DNA of 64,000 nucleotides, from positions 137,091 through 201,090 of the forward strand of contig NZ_BBYM01000010.1 of NCBI RefSeq assembly GCF_001570405.1. The letters are read 5' to 3'. The translations under genes were made by a program, and so were the position numbers. Below are positions 8,771 to 17,387 of the stretch, one piece after another. Within the stretch, counting starts at the first letter, position 1. Each line of letters begins with the position of its first letter. Source of the stretch: Microtetraspora niveoalba. Lineage in GTDB: Bacteria > Actinomycetota > Actinomycetes > Streptosporangiales > Streptosporangiaceae. The notes under the pieces are model-generated. The model was not told the origin of the DNA. It saw only the letters and a program-made list of their open reading frames with translations, and did not search any database.

Positions 8771-9115
8771 GTGGCGTCCACGAAAGAAGCCGGCACCGGC
8801 AGAATCCACAAGCAACCTCGGCCCCGCGCGTTAAGGCCCCAAGGAAACCATCCCTTGAACGGATCCAGGGAACGTCCGACGCCCCGCCACCAGCAGGATC
8901 CGCCCAGAACCGCGCCCTGGTGGCGTCCTCCATAGAAGCCGGCACCGGCAGGAATTCCAGGCAATTTCGGCTTCGTATGGGGAGACCCCAAGGAGCTCGC
9001 TCCCTTGGACGGATCCCGGGAACCGCCCGGCGTTCCGCCACCAGCAGGATCCACAAGCAACCTCGGCCTTGTGCGGAGAGGTCCCAAGGAGCCCCATCCG
9101 GACGGATCTCGGAAA
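8771..9115. repeat. Degenerate repeats with about 150-bp period
   Basis: GTGGCGTCC followed by AGAAGCCGGCACCGGCAG occurs at 8771 and again at 8920. CCACCAGCAGGATCC occurs at about 8887 and 9038. ATCCACAAGCAACCTCGGCC occurs near 8803 and 9050. CCAAGGA followed by GGACGGATC-type blocks occurs three times. The order is mosaic, as after unequal recombination. Confidence 0.8.
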
Positions 9116-9202
9116 GGGCTCCGGGCAGTGGCGATGGCCGCCCGCCTCGAAGGCGGCCGGAATCATGCCCTGGCGGGAGTGTGGAACCTCGGCGCCCCCC
9201 CG

Positions 9203-9346
9203 GCAGGAGCAGAGGGGGGACCCCGAGCAGAAGTAGAGGGGGGACCCCGAGCCGAAGTAGAGGGGGGACCCCGAGCCGAAGTAGAGGGGGGACCCCGAGC
9301 AGGAGCAGAGGAGGGACCCCGGGCAGAAGCAGAGGAGGGACCCCGA
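9203..9346. repeat. Six tandem copies of a 24-bp unit downstream of the ddl-like gene
   Basis: Six head-to-tail 24-bp units (9203, 9227, 9251, 9275, 9299, 9323), each of the form GC(A/C)G(A/G)AG(T/C)AGAGG followed by (G/A)GGGACCCCG(A/G). Copies 3 and 4 are identical. A truncated seventh start (GCAGGATCC) follows. The array ends 27 bp before the ddl-like stop codon, in its 3' untranslated region. The period is a multiple of three, but I see no gene that uses it. Repeats are contiguous with no spacers, so this is not CRISPR. Confidence 0.95.
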
Positions 9347-9372
9347 GCAGGATCCCTCCGGTGGCGGAAGAG

Positions 9373-10323
9373 TCAGCCTCGACGGGCGGCGAGTTCGAGG
9401 AGTCCCTTACAGAGGGTGCCGAGATCGCGCCCGGCGGCCTCGGCGGCCATCGGGAGCAATGAGGTCTCGGTCATGCCGGGAGCGACGTTCACTTCGAGGA
9501 AGTAGGGGCGGCCGGTCTCGTCCACGATCAGGTCGGTACGGGAGACGTCCCGCAGCCCGAGCGCCGCGTGTGCGGTGACGGCCATCGCGGCGCACGCCTC
9601 GGCGTCCTCCTGTGACAGCCGGGCGGGAGCGAAGAACTCGGTGTGCCCGGCCGTATAGCGGGCCGCGTAGTCGTAGACACCGCCGTCGGGCACGATCTCC
9701 ACGGGAGGCAGGGCCACCGGACCGTCTCCGAGGTCCACGACGGACACGGCGACCTCCACTCCCGCGATGTACTTCTCGATCAGCACGGTGTCGCCGTACG
9801 CGAAGCAGCCGACCATGGCGGCGGGCAGTTCCTCGGCGGACCGCACGATGGAGGCGCCGAGTGCCGAGCCGCCGCGGGAGGGCTTGACGAACAGCGGCAG
9901 GCCGAGCCGGTCAACGATGCGGGCGAGCACCGCGCTCGCCCCCAGATCGTGGAAGGTCTCCTTGGGCAGGGCGATCGAGTCGGGCGTGTTCAGCCCCCAC
10001 GAACGGACGACCGCCTTCGCCGTCGGCTTGTCGTAGGCGACCCGGCAGGCGTCCGGGGTGGCCCCCACGTACGGAACGTCGAGGAGCTCCAGCACGGAAC
10101 GGATGGCACCATCCTCACCGGCTCCGCCGTGCAACGTCACGAAGACGGCGTCCGGCGGGTCGGCGAGCACGGCGGGAACAAGGGTGGCGTCGGTGTCGCG
10201 AGTCTCGACGACCACCCCGGCCGCGCGCAGGACCTCGCTGACCCGGCGGCCGGAGCGGATGGAGACCTCTCGCTCATACGAAAGGCCCCCCGCCAACACC
10301 AGCACATGCGCCAAGTCACTCAT
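9373..10323 (-). CDS. D-alanine--D-alanine ligase-like ATP-grasp enzyme
   Basis: 316 residues with the Ddl fold: GGLSYEREVSIRSG near 12-25 (matching the catalytic Glu/Ser region), an ATP-grasp core, and the metal-binding end FLEVNVAPGMTETSLLP. Ddl joins two D-alanines for peptidoglycan. Two spots differ from classical Ddl: the loop usually written REGSSVG reads RGGSALG, and the end motif has NVAPGMT rather than NTLPGMT. It may be a Ddl paralogue with other specificity. The start is ATG; a 24-bp repeat array follows the stop. Confidence 0.8.
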   Translation of the reverse strand: MSDLAHVLVLAGGLSYEREVSIRSGRRVSEVLRAAGVVVETRDTDATLVPAVLADPPDAVFVTLHGGAGEDGAIRSVLELLDVPYVGATPDACRVAYDKPTAKAVVRSWGLNTPDSIALPKETFHDLGASAVLARIVDRLGLPLFVKPSRGGSALGASIVRSAEELPAAMVGCFAYGDTVLIEKYIAGVEVAVSVVDLGDGPVALPPVEIVPDGGVYDYAARYTAGHTEFFAPARLSQEDAEACAAMAVTAHAALGLRDVSRTDLIVDETGRPYFLEVNVAPGMTETSLLPMAAEAAGRDLGTLCKGLLELAARRG

Positions 10324-10392
10324 AGGGAGAGGGCCTTTCTCACTTCGGGATTCCGGTACGGCCAGCCCGAACAGGCTAGCCGTACCGGAACC

Positions 10393-11718
10393 TCAGGCGA
10401 GGTCCGGACCCGGCGTGTCGACTCCGGGGTGCTCGGGCACGGAGCCGGTGCCGAAGGTGTCGCGCAGTTGCAGCTCCTGCTCGATCACGCCGGCGAGCCG
10501 GCGTACGCCCTCACGGATGCGCTCGGGCTCGGGATAGCAGTAGGAGAGCCGCATGTGCTGGGCGCCGCCGCCGTCGGCGTAGAAACCGGTGCCGGGGACG
10601 AACGCGACACGTTCGGCCACCGCGCGCGGCAGCATCGCCTTGGAGTTGAGCCCCTCGGGAAGGGTCATCCACACGAAGAACCCGCCGGCGGGACGGGTCC
10701 ACGAGCAGCCGGCGGGCATCAGTACCTCGAGCGCGTCGAGAAGGGCGTTGCGCCGTTCCCGATACAGCTCTCGGAAGGATTTGATCTGCTCGCGCCACGG
10801 CTGGGTGGCGAGGTACTGCCCGACGGCGAGCTGGGTGAAGGTCGAGTGCGACAGCACGGCCGACTCCATGGCGAGGACCAGCTTCTCGCGGACGGCATGC
10901 GGCGCGAGCGCCCAGCCCACCCGGAAACCCGGGGCGAGAGTCTTGGAGAACGAGCCGAGGTAGACCACGCCGTCCGGGTCGTCGGCCCGCAGCGCGCGCA
11001 GCGGCTCGCCGTCGAACCCGAGCAGCCCGTACGGATTGTCCTCGACGACCAGGACGCCGGCCCGCTGGCAGATCTCCAGCACCTGCCTGCGGCGGACCTC
11101 GTTCAGGGTCACGCCGGCCGGGTTCTGGAAGGTCGGGATGGTGTAGAGGAACTTGACCCGCCGACCGGCGGTGTGCAGCGCGTAGATCGTCTGCGCGAGC
11201 GACTCGGGCACGATGCCCTGGTCGTCCATCGCGATGTGCACGACCTTGGCCTGGTAGGCGCTGAAGGTGCCCAGCGCACCGACGTAGGAGGGCCCCTCGG
11301 CGAGCACCACGTCGCCGGGGTCGATGAAGATCCGGGTGATCAGGTCGAGGGCCTGCTGGGAGCCCACGGTGACGACGACGTCGTCCGCCCCGGCCTCGAT
11401 GCCCTCCATCCGCATGACCTCGCAGATCTGCTCGCGCAGGTCGGGGTCACCCTGGCCGGAGCCGTACTGGAGCGCGACCGGGCCGCGCCTGGCGACCAGG
11501 TCGGCGACCAGTTCGCCGACCACGTCGAGGGGGAGGGCCGTGACGTACGGCATGCCGCCGGCGAGCGAGACCACCTCGGGCCTGGACGCGACGGCGAAAA
11601 GAGCTCGAACCTCGGAGGCGACCATCCCGGTAGCTCGTGCGGCGTACCGATCGACATAGGCGTCAATTCGCGACCCTTGGGGCGCGGTCGTCCGACCGTG
11701 ATCGAGCTCGTGCGTCAC
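10393..11718 (-). CDS. PLP-dependent aminotransferase (class I/II, MocR-/LysN-like catalytic domain)
   Basis: 441 residues from a GTG at 11718, six bases after GGAGG; the frame is open to 11910, but without a ribosome site. Fold-type I aminotransferase: VTVGSQQALDLI, VEDNPYGLL, and the Schiff-base lysine in SFSKTLAPGFRVGW. It resembles 2-aminoadipate/aromatic aminotransferases lacking the GntR DNA-binding part of MocR proteins. The substrate cannot be read from sequence. It lies 70 bp upstream of the ddl-like gene on the same strand, possibly co-transcribed. Confidence 0.85.
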   Translation of the reverse strand: MTHELDHGRTTAPQGSRIDAYVDRYAARATGMVASEVRALFAVASRPEVVSLAGGMPYVTALPLDVVGELVADLVARRGPVALQYGSGQGDPDLREQICEVMRMEGIEAGADDVVVTVGSQQALDLITRIFIDPGDVVLAEGPSYVGALGTFSAYQAKVVHIAMDDQGIVPESLAQTIYALHTAGRRVKFLYTIPTFQNPAGVTLNEVRRRQVLEICQRAGVLVVEDNPYGLLGFDGEPLRALRADDPDGVVYLGSFSKTLAPGFRVGWALAPHAVREKLVLAMESAVLSHSTFTQLAVGQYLATQPWREQIKSFRELYRERRNALLDALEVLMPAGCSWTRPAGGFFVWMTLPEGLNSKAMLPRAVAERVAFVPGTGFYADGGGAQHMRLSYCYPEPERIREGVRRLAGVIEQELQLRDTFGTGSVPEHPGVDTPGPDLA

Positions 11719-11966
11719 GGTCCACCTCCGTTCACGTAGCCGAGAAACCAGACTACGGCAGCGCCGCCGTTCCGACGCCGCCGGGTTGCCCTCCGGTGAC
11801 GGCACGCGACGCCGGACGTGGGCGCGGGAAGCCGTCGCGGGTACGGCGACCGGGCGCGTTCGCTGAGTTACGATGCCAGCGGAAGGCGCGATGGTCGTGT
11901 GGTTTTCCACACATCCGACGGCGTTTTCGGGGGCTCATGTACTCCTCTCGGGGATTGGGGCAACAG

Positions 11967-12584
11967 GTGTCGCGTCGGCTGGCCAACGTCACTCTGGACA
12001 ATCTCGACGATCTGCCGCGGCGATGTCGGCGCTGCGTCTTCTGGGAGCTCGATCCCATGAGCGGTGAGCGCGCGGTGCAGGCGGGCGATCCCGGCCTGGA
12101 GAAGGAGGCCTGGATCTCCGCGACCCTGCTGGAGTGGGGGAGCTGCGGCAAGATCGCGTACGTGGACGGTGTCGCGGCGGGTTTCGTGCTCTACGCGCCG
12201 CCGCTGTACGTGCCGCGGTCGGTGGCGTTCCCGACGTCCCCGGTCAGCTCGGACGCGGTGCTGCTGATGACGGCGCACATCATCCCGGAGTTCTCGGGAG
12301 GCGGCCTCGGCAGGATGCTCGTCCAGGGGCTCGCCAAGGACCTCACCCGTCGCGGCGTGCGGGCCATCGAGGCGTTCGGCGACCTGAAATGGGAGCAGCC
12401 CAGTTGCGTGGTGCCCGCCGAGTACCTGCTCTCCGTGGGGTTCAAGACGGTGCGTCCGCATCTGAGGTTCCCGCGGCTCCGGCTGGAGCTCAAATCGGCC
12501 GTCTCGTGGCGTGAGGACGTCGAGGTGGCGCTGGAGAGGCTGCTGGGGTCGATGAGTCCGGAGCGGGCGCTTCGCCCCGTCTGA
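11967..12584 (+). CDS. GNAT family N-acetyltransferase
   Basis: About 205 residues from a GTG at 11967 (SRRLANVTLDNLDDLPRRC); an ATG at 11937 is an alternative. The acetyl-CoA binding motif is seen in IPEFSGGGLGRMLVQGLAKD (near 107-126), with the preceding LLMTAHI strand. It has an N-terminal CRRCVFWE segment with two cysteines. The substrate is unknown. It is divergent from the aminotransferase and convergent with trxA. Confidence 0.8.
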   Translation: MSRRLANVTLDNLDDLPRRCRRCVFWELDPMSGERAVQAGDPGLEKEAWISATLLEWGSCGKIAYVDGVAAGFVLYAPPLYVPRSVAFPTSPVSSDAVLLMTAHIIPEFSGGGLGRMLVQGLAKDLTRRGVRAIEAFGDLKWEQPSCVVPAEYLLSVGFKTVRPHLRFPRLRLELKSAVSWREDVEVALERLLGSMSPERALRPV

Positions 12585-12619
12585 GGCGATCTCAGCGCGT
12601 TCCGGCGCCCCGATACGCG

Positions 12620-12654
12620 GAAGCCCCCTGCGCCGTGATCGGCGAGGGGGCTTC
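12620..12654. terminator. Bidirectional terminator between GNAT gene and trxA
   Basis: Perfect stem GAAGCCCCCT / AGGGGGCTTC around a 15-base loop, placed between two convergent genes about 35 bp and 60 bp from their stops. Confidence 0.8.
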
Positions 12655-12713
12655 GCTGTGGGTGGGTGCCGCCGGGAAGGCGGTGGTACGGCTCGCGCCG
12701 CAGGGGGCACCGG

Positions 12714-13037
12714 TCAGATGATGCCCTCGAGCTCGCGGAGCAGCATCGCCTTCGGCTTGGCGCCGATGATCTGCTTCACGACCTCTCCACCCTTGTAGAC
12801 GTTCATCGTCGGGATCTGGAGTACGCCGTAGTCCCGAGGAGTCGACGGGTTCTCGTCGATGTTCAGCTTGACGATGGTCAGCCGGTCGGCGTTCTCGGTC
12901 GCGATCTCCTCCAGGATCGGCGCGACCTGGCGGCACGGACCGCACCACTCCGCCCAGAAGTCGACGAGGACGGGCTTGTCGCTCTTGAGTACGTCGGCTT
13001 CGAAGGTGGCGTCGGTCACGCTCTTGATGGCGCCCAA
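12714..13037 (-). CDS. trxA: Thioredoxin
   Basis: 107-residue thioredoxin with the redox motif WAEWCGPCRQ (near 28-37) and the cis-proline segment QIPTMNVYKGG. Reduced by TrxB, encoded 63 bp upstream on the same strand. Location next to trxB and parB matches Streptomyces and mycobacteria (TrxC in M. tuberculosis). Confidence 0.96.
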   Translation of the reverse strand: MGAIKSVTDATFEADVLKSDKPVLVDFWAEWCGPCRQVAPILEEIATENADRLTIVKLNIDENPSTPRDYGVLQIPTMNVYKGGEVVKQIIGAKPKAMLLRELEGII

Positions 13038-13100
13038 TGTTCTCTCCCCTTACTCGGTGTGGAGGGTTCAACCGCGGGGCCGGGCCCCGCATTCCCCGGG

Positions 13101-14033
13101 CTAGCTGTTGTGATGGGCGAGCCAGCGCTCGGCGTCGATGGAGGCGGCGCAACCCGTGCCCGCGGCGGTGATCGCCTGGCGGTAGGTGTGGTCCACGACG
13201 TCGCCCGCCGCGAAGACGCCCTCGATGTTGGTGCGGGTGCTCGGAGCCTCGACCTGGATGTACCCGTCGGCGTCCAGGTTCACCTGGCCCTTGACGAGCT
13301 CGGTGCGCGGGTCGTGGCCGATCGCGACGAACAGGCCGCCGACGGCGAGCTCGCTCTCCTCGCCGGTCTTGCGGTTGCGGATCCGCACGCCGGTGATCTT
13401 GGTGTCGCCGAGCACGTCTACGACCTCGCTGTCCCAGATGAAGCGGATCTTGTCGTTGGCGAACGCCCGGTCCTGCATGATCTTGCTGGCGCGCAGCTCG
13501 TCGCGCCGGTGGACGACGGTCACCGAGGTGGCGAAACGGGTGAGGAAGAGCGCCTCCTCCATCGCGGTGTCGCCGCCGCCGACCACGACGATGTCCTGGC
13601 CGCGGAAGAAGAAGCCGTCGCAGGTGGCACACCAGGAGACGCCGTGCCCGGAGAGGCGCTTCTCGTTCTCCAGGCCCAGCTCGCGGTAGCCCGATCCGGT
13701 GGCGAGGATGACGGCCTTCGCGTAGAAGGTGCCGCTGTGGGTCTTGACGACCTTGGGGTTGGCGTTCAGGTCGACCTCGACCACGTCGTCGGCGACCAGC
13801 TCGGCCCCGAACCGCTCGGCCTGCTTGCGCATGTTGTCCATGAGATCGGGTCCCATGATGCCGTCGGGGAAGCCGGGGAAGTTCTCCACGTCGGTGGTGT
13901 TCATGAGGGCGCCGCCCGCGGTCACCGACCCCTCGAACACCAGGGGGTTCAGTTCCGCGCGGGCCGAGTAGACGGCCGCCGTGTAGCCGGCGGGCCCCGA
14001 CCCGATGATGATCACGTTACGGACGTCGCTCAA
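13101..14033 (-). CDS. trxB: Thioredoxin-disulfide reductase
   Basis: 310-residue NADPH- and FAD-dependent reductase. FAD-binding [15 protein letters not shown] at the N-terminus, redox-active WCATCDG near 136-142, NADPH-binding [10 protein letters not shown] near 155-164, and the C-terminal FAD segment [13 protein letters not shown] at 14033, preceded by GAAAGG and followed by [12 protein letters not shown], is the likely start; an ATG at 14072 would add 13 residues. It is followed by trxA. Confidence 0.95.
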   Translation of the reverse strand: MSDVRNVIIIGSGPAGYTAAVYSARAELNPLVFEGSVTAGGALMNTTDVENFPGFPDGIMGPDLMDNMRKQAERFGAELVADDVVEVDLNANPKVVKTHSGTFYAKAVILATGSGYRELGLENEKRLSGHGVSWCATCDGFFFRGQDIVVVGGGDTAMEEALFLTRFATSVTVVHRRDELRASKIMQDRAFANDKIRFIWDSEVVDVLGDTKITGVRIRNRKTGEESELAVGGLFVAIGHDPRTELVKGQVNLDADGYIQVEAPSTRTNIEGVFAAGDVVDHTYRQAITAAGTGCAASIDAERWLAHHNS

Positions 14034-14131
14034 CGGTCTGCCTTTCGATCCGGGTGATGCCAGTCGCGTCAACAGATCCTAGGCGTCCGGGATTCCCTCC
14101 ACCCCTTTCCGCCGCTCCGGCCGACAAACGA

Positions 14132-14162
14132 GACAGCCCCCACCGTCGTGGCGGGGGCTGTC
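14132..14162 (-). terminator. Terminator of the sigM/anti-sigma operon
   Basis: Perfect 10-bp stem GACAGCCCCC / GGGGGCTGTC with an 11-base loop, about 22 bp past the anti-sigma stop. It separates that transcript from trxB-trxA. Confidence 0.8.
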
Positions 14163-14184
14163 CGGAGGTCGTACGTACGGTGGG

Positions 14185-15075
14185 TCACTTCCAGGTGGCG
14201 AGGCTTTCGGGCCGGAGACTCTTGCAGGAGGAGTCGACCACCACCACGCGCACCGCGTTGATGTTCTTGTCCTCCCAGAAGGCCATGATCGTGGCCTCGT
14301 TGCCGTTGTAGAACGCCTTGTCGACTCCGATGGGCTTGCGGTCGAGCTGGTCGGAGAACCGCTTGACGCACTTGTCGAGCGGCGCGTCGTCCACCGTGTC
14401 CGACGCCGGACCGGCGCCGAAGTAGCTGAGCAGCGGGCCGTTCAGCTCCCGGCTGGTGTAGTTGTACTTGCTCTCGGAGACGGTGTAGGCCAAGGCCGGC
14501 GTGCCGGCCGAGGGGCTGCCGTCCGATCCCACGTACTCGACCGCGGGGGTCGAGCCGCCCTGGGCGGACAACACCGTCGTGGCCACCCCGGTGCCGCCGA
14601 TGACGACCGCCGCCGCGGCCGCCGCCACAGCCGGTATCCGCCACGGTCTCCGCCGCCTCCTGGGGACGACGGGCACGACTGTGCCGTCGTCCGCGACGAC
14701 GCCGAGAGTGGCCGCGGCGGGCGCGTCCTCCTCCTTGGGCGCCGCCGTCTCCCACGGCGCGTCCCGCATGATCCGGCCCCAGTCGGGGTTCTCCACGACG
14801 CGGAGCCCCTGTTCGCCGGCGTCGCCGACGTGGTCGAGGTCCCGGGACGCTTCGGCGGCCAGCGCGCGATCGATGCGCATGGCGACGCCCAACGGCATCG
14901 CCGGCACCGGGACCGCGGCCAGCACCTCCCGAACCGCCGCCAAGTCGGCAAGGCTCTCCCCGCAGGGGTCGCAGACCGCGAGATGCTCGCGGACCCGCCG
15001 TGCCGTGGCGTCGTCGAGGAGACCTTCCGCCAACTCGGCGAGGATCTCCAGGTCGTAGTGCGTATCACCCGTCAC
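14185..15075 (-). CDS. Membrane-anchored anti-sigma factor for SigM
   Basis: About 296 residues from a GTG at 15075, overlapping the sigM 3' end by 11 bp. The N-terminal zinc-finger anti-sigma domain has H-x3-C-x2-C (REHLAVCDPCGE, near 32-43); a membrane segment follows an Arg-rich stretch (AVAAAAAAVVIGGTGVATTV, near 155-175); the C-terminal part (about 115 residues) would be extracellular. The position matches M. tuberculosis Rv3912 (RsmA), which holds SigM inactive. Confidence 0.88.
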   Translation of the reverse strand: MTGDTHYDLEILAELAEGLLDDATARRVREHLAVCDPCGESLADLAAVREVLAAVPVPAMPLGVAMRIDRALAAEASRDLDHVGDAGEQGLRVVENPDWGRIMRDAPWETAAPKEEDAPAAATLGVVADDGTVVPVVPRRRRRPWRIPAVAAAAAAVVIGGTGVATTVLSAQGGSTPAVEYVGSDGSPSAGTPALAYTVSESKYNYTSRELNGPLLSYFGAGPASDTVDDAPLDKCVKRFSDQLDRKPIGVDKAFYNGNEATIMAFWEDKNINAVRVVVVDSSCKSLRPESLATWK

Positions 15076-15706
15076 GAAGTTCTGCTCCCTTCGCGGATGA
15101 GACGCGAGTCCGGTCGGATCGGTTCCGCAGATGCGAAAGAATCGGGGCAAGTTTCGCGCGTCCGCGAGCGCAGCGGCTCTTCACGGTGCCTGCGGGAACG
15201 CCGAGCACACCGGCCGCGTCCTCCACGGAATAGCCCATCATGTCGACCAGGACCAGGGCCGCGCGCTGGTCCGCGGGCAGCACCTTGAGCGCGGACGTGA
15301 CGTCCATCGACACCTCGCGCTCGCCGGCCTGGTCGGGCATGGGCATGTCCCGCTCGGCGGCTTCGATCAGCTCGTCGTCGGCCACCGGCCGTACGGACTT
15401 GCGGCGCATCCTGTCCAGGCAGGCGTTCACCACGATGCGGTGCAGCCACGTCGTGACCGCCGCCTCGCCGCGGAAGCTCTCCGCCTTGCGGTAGGCGGAC
15501 ACGAACGCATCCTGTACGGCGTCGGCCGCCTCGTCCGGGTCGCCGAGGGTCCGCAGGGCGACGGCCCACATGCGGTCCCGGTGGCGCTTGACGATCTCGC
15601 TGAACGCATGGGGATCGCCGCCGATGTGGCGGCTGAGAAGGTCGGCATCGCTCACCGACCGGGCGGCGTGCTCAGCCGGTGGGAAGTTATCAGGTGGGGG
15701 ATTCAC
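15065..15706 (-). CDS. sigM: ECF RNA polymerase sigma factor SigM
   Basis: 213-residue ECF sigma factor with region 2 (DPDEAADAVQDAFVSAYRKA, near 56-75) and region 4 (VPAGTVKSRCARGRAKL, near 172-188). GTG start, eight bases after the pseudokinase stop. The same neighbourhood (anti-sigma, trxB, murJ) holds mycobacterial sigM. It probably responds to envelope or thiol stress under control of the overlapping anti-sigma gene. Confidence 0.93.
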   Translation of the reverse strand: MNPPPDNFPPAEHAARSVSDADLLSRHIGGDPHAFSEIVKRHRDRMWAVALRTLGDPDEAADAVQDAFVSAYRKAESFRGEAAVTTWLHRIVVNACLDRMRRKSVRPVADDELIEAAERDMPMPDQAGEREVSMDVTSALKVLPADQRAALVLVDMMGYSVEDAAGVLGVPAGTVKSRCARGRAKLAPILSHLRNRSDRTRVSSAKGAELRDG

Positions 15707-15714
15707 TTGGCCTG

Positions 15715-17217
15715 CTATGCCGATCCAGGGGAATGCACTATTACGTCATAGATGGTGCCACGATATCTACCCTCATGGGGCGGAAGCCGGGTGAACCAGA
15801 TCAAAACGTACTGACCGGTGACCGGCTTGCCGGGCGTGAGGGTCACCGTCCCCGAGACGTTCTTGACCTCGGCCACGGTCTTCAACGCGCTCAGAGTGGC
15901 GGAGTTGCCGACCTTGAGCTGCACGGACGCGCCCGGGGTGTCGGCCAGCGTCACCATGACGTCGGAGATCGAGACCGGCTGGTTCATGTCGAGGATGAGC
16001 CCGACACCCTCCTTCAACCGGCCGAAGTCCGCGCTGTTGTAGCTCGTGGTGTGCCACTCGGTCGACGGCTTGCCGTCGATGGCGTTCGAGGAGAACTGCG
16101 GGTTCTCCTCCTGATCGTCCCCGAGCGGGTCGAACCCGACCGCGCCGACCGGCTTGACGACCACCGGCTTGAGGGTGGCCGTCGGCGCCACGGTCGGAGC
16201 GGGCGTGGCGACCGGGCTGTTCCCGATGCTCCTGCCCACCGTCCACGCGCCGATCCCGACGGCGAGCATGATCATGATGACCAGGGCGGTGACCAGGACC
16301 CGGCTGAGCGTCCCCGACGAGGTGCGGGGCGGCACGCCGGCGTTCGTCATCGTCGTCATCGCCATCGGCGGCATGGTGGACGACCGCGAGCTCAGCGTGT
16401 CAGGGGCCTCGGACTGCAGCACTGCCGGCGGCACCGGGCCCACCGGTACGGGGGAGGGGCGCGGCACCTCCGCCAGCGCCTCCGCCATCTGCGCCGGGGT
16501 GGACAGCGGCGCCAGCCCGCGCCTGCTCTCGGGCAGGAGCGCGCGGCAGGTGATGGCGTCCAGGTAACCCGGCACACCCGCGGTCACCTGGCGCGGGGTG
16601 CACACCTTGTCGTCGTCCAGCGGCGCCGAGGGAAGCCCTGTGTCCTCGTCGCTCGGCCAGTGGCCGGTCAGCGCCGCGTACAGCAGCCGCCCCAGGCCCT
16701 CGGCGTCGTCCCGGGCGGGGTCGTCGCTGGTGAGGCCGACGATCGCGGCGTCCACGGCCAGCCCGAGCAGCTTGACCGTGCCGCTGGAGGTCCACAGCAG
16801 GCGGGCGGGCGTGAGCTGGAGATGCGTGAGCCCCGACTCGTGCGCGTGCGCCAGCGCCTCGGCCGCCTCCGCGACCAGGGCGGCGCCGCGCTCGGGCTCC
16901 AGCCCCCCGGCGGTGATGAGGTCGGCGAGCGAGTCGCCGCTCACCCACTCGCTCACGACGTACGCGGTGTCGTCCTCGTGGGCGGCGTCGAACACCTGGG
17001 TCAGGCGGGGGTCGGTGAGGCGGCTGGCCGCGCGCGCGGCGGTCACGACCTCCTGCACCCTGTCGAACTCGGGCGAGAACGTGTGCACCGCGACCGGCCG
17101 GGCCAGGATCTCGTCGATGGCCTTCCAGAGGGTGACGCCGTTGGACTCGCTCACGCGGTCTTCGAGCCGGAACCGATCGGCCAGACGAGACCCCGGTTCG
17201 ACCGTGGACATACTCAT
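15715..17217 (-). CDS. Pseudokinase-type membrane protein linked to MurJ
   Basis: 500 residues. The N-terminal part (about 10-260) has a protein-kinase-like fold without the catalytic motifs: where HRD and DFG should be, it reads LTHLQLTPARLLW and LLGLAVDA. One membrane helix (RVLVTALVIMIMLAVGIGAW, near 300-320) follows, then a Thr/Pro-rich stretch and an extracellular discoidin-like domain (about 360-495). In M. tuberculosis the same modules are fused to the C-terminus of MurJ (Rv3910) and bind the FHA protein FhaA when phosphorylated. Here they form a separate gene just after murJ. Confidence 0.87.
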   Translation of the reverse strand: MSMSTVEPGSRLADRFRLEDRVSESNGVTLWKAIDEILARPVAVHTFSPEFDRVQEVVTAARAASRLTDPRLTQVFDAAHEDDTAYVVSEWVSGDSLADLITAGGLEPERGAALVAEAAEALAHAHESGLTHLQLTPARLLWTSSGTVKLLGLAVDAAIVGLTSDDPARDDAEGLGRLLYAALTGHWPSDEDTGLPSAPLDDDKVCTPRQVTAGVPGYLDAITCRALLPESRRGLAPLSTPAQMAEALAEVPRPSPVPVGPVPPAVLQSEAPDTLSSRSSTMPPMAMTTMTNAGVPPRTSSGTLSRVLVTALVIMIMLAVGIGAWTVGRSIGNSPVATPAPTVAPTATLKPVVVKPVGAVGFDPLGDDQEENPQFSSNAIDGKPSTEWHTTSYNSADFGRLKEGVGLILDMNQPVSISDVMVTLADTPGASVQLKVGNSATLSALKTVAEVKNVSGTVTLTPGKPVTGQYVLIWFTRLPPHEGRYRGTIYDVIVHSPGSA

Positions 17218-17387
17218 CAGGCCGCCTTACCCCGCAGCCGGCCGGCACGCATCAGACGATGCCGGGTGGATCCGTCCACGCCTTCTCGCTTCCGCTCGCC
17301 GGTCGAAGTCTTGGCGCACCATGCTAGTGCCGTACCGGTCCTGCCCGCCTTCCCCTTGGGCGACGCCTCACACCGGGCGGGCGGACA

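Larger units (their letters stand above)
7686..9202. other. Gene-poor, repeat-rich region after parB
   Basis: About 1.5 kb without a convincing gene. Open frames exist on both strands, but they overlap one another, are rich in Arg/Pro/Gly, lack ribosome sites and resemble no family. The segment holds parS site 3, two approximate 145-bp copies of one repeat (8277-8650) and a second family with about 150-bp periodicity (8771-9115). It is probably non-coding chromosome-organising or decaying DNA. Confidence 0.55.

Noticed and set aside
7849..9056. Several 100-300 residue open frames after parB on both strands
   Set aside because: They overlap each other, lack ribosome sites, are Arg/Pro/Gly-rich, and cross the repeat blocks; judged non-coding.
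9203..9346. Possible CRISPR array
   Set aside because: Repeats are directly contiguous with no unique spacers and there is no cas gene nearby.
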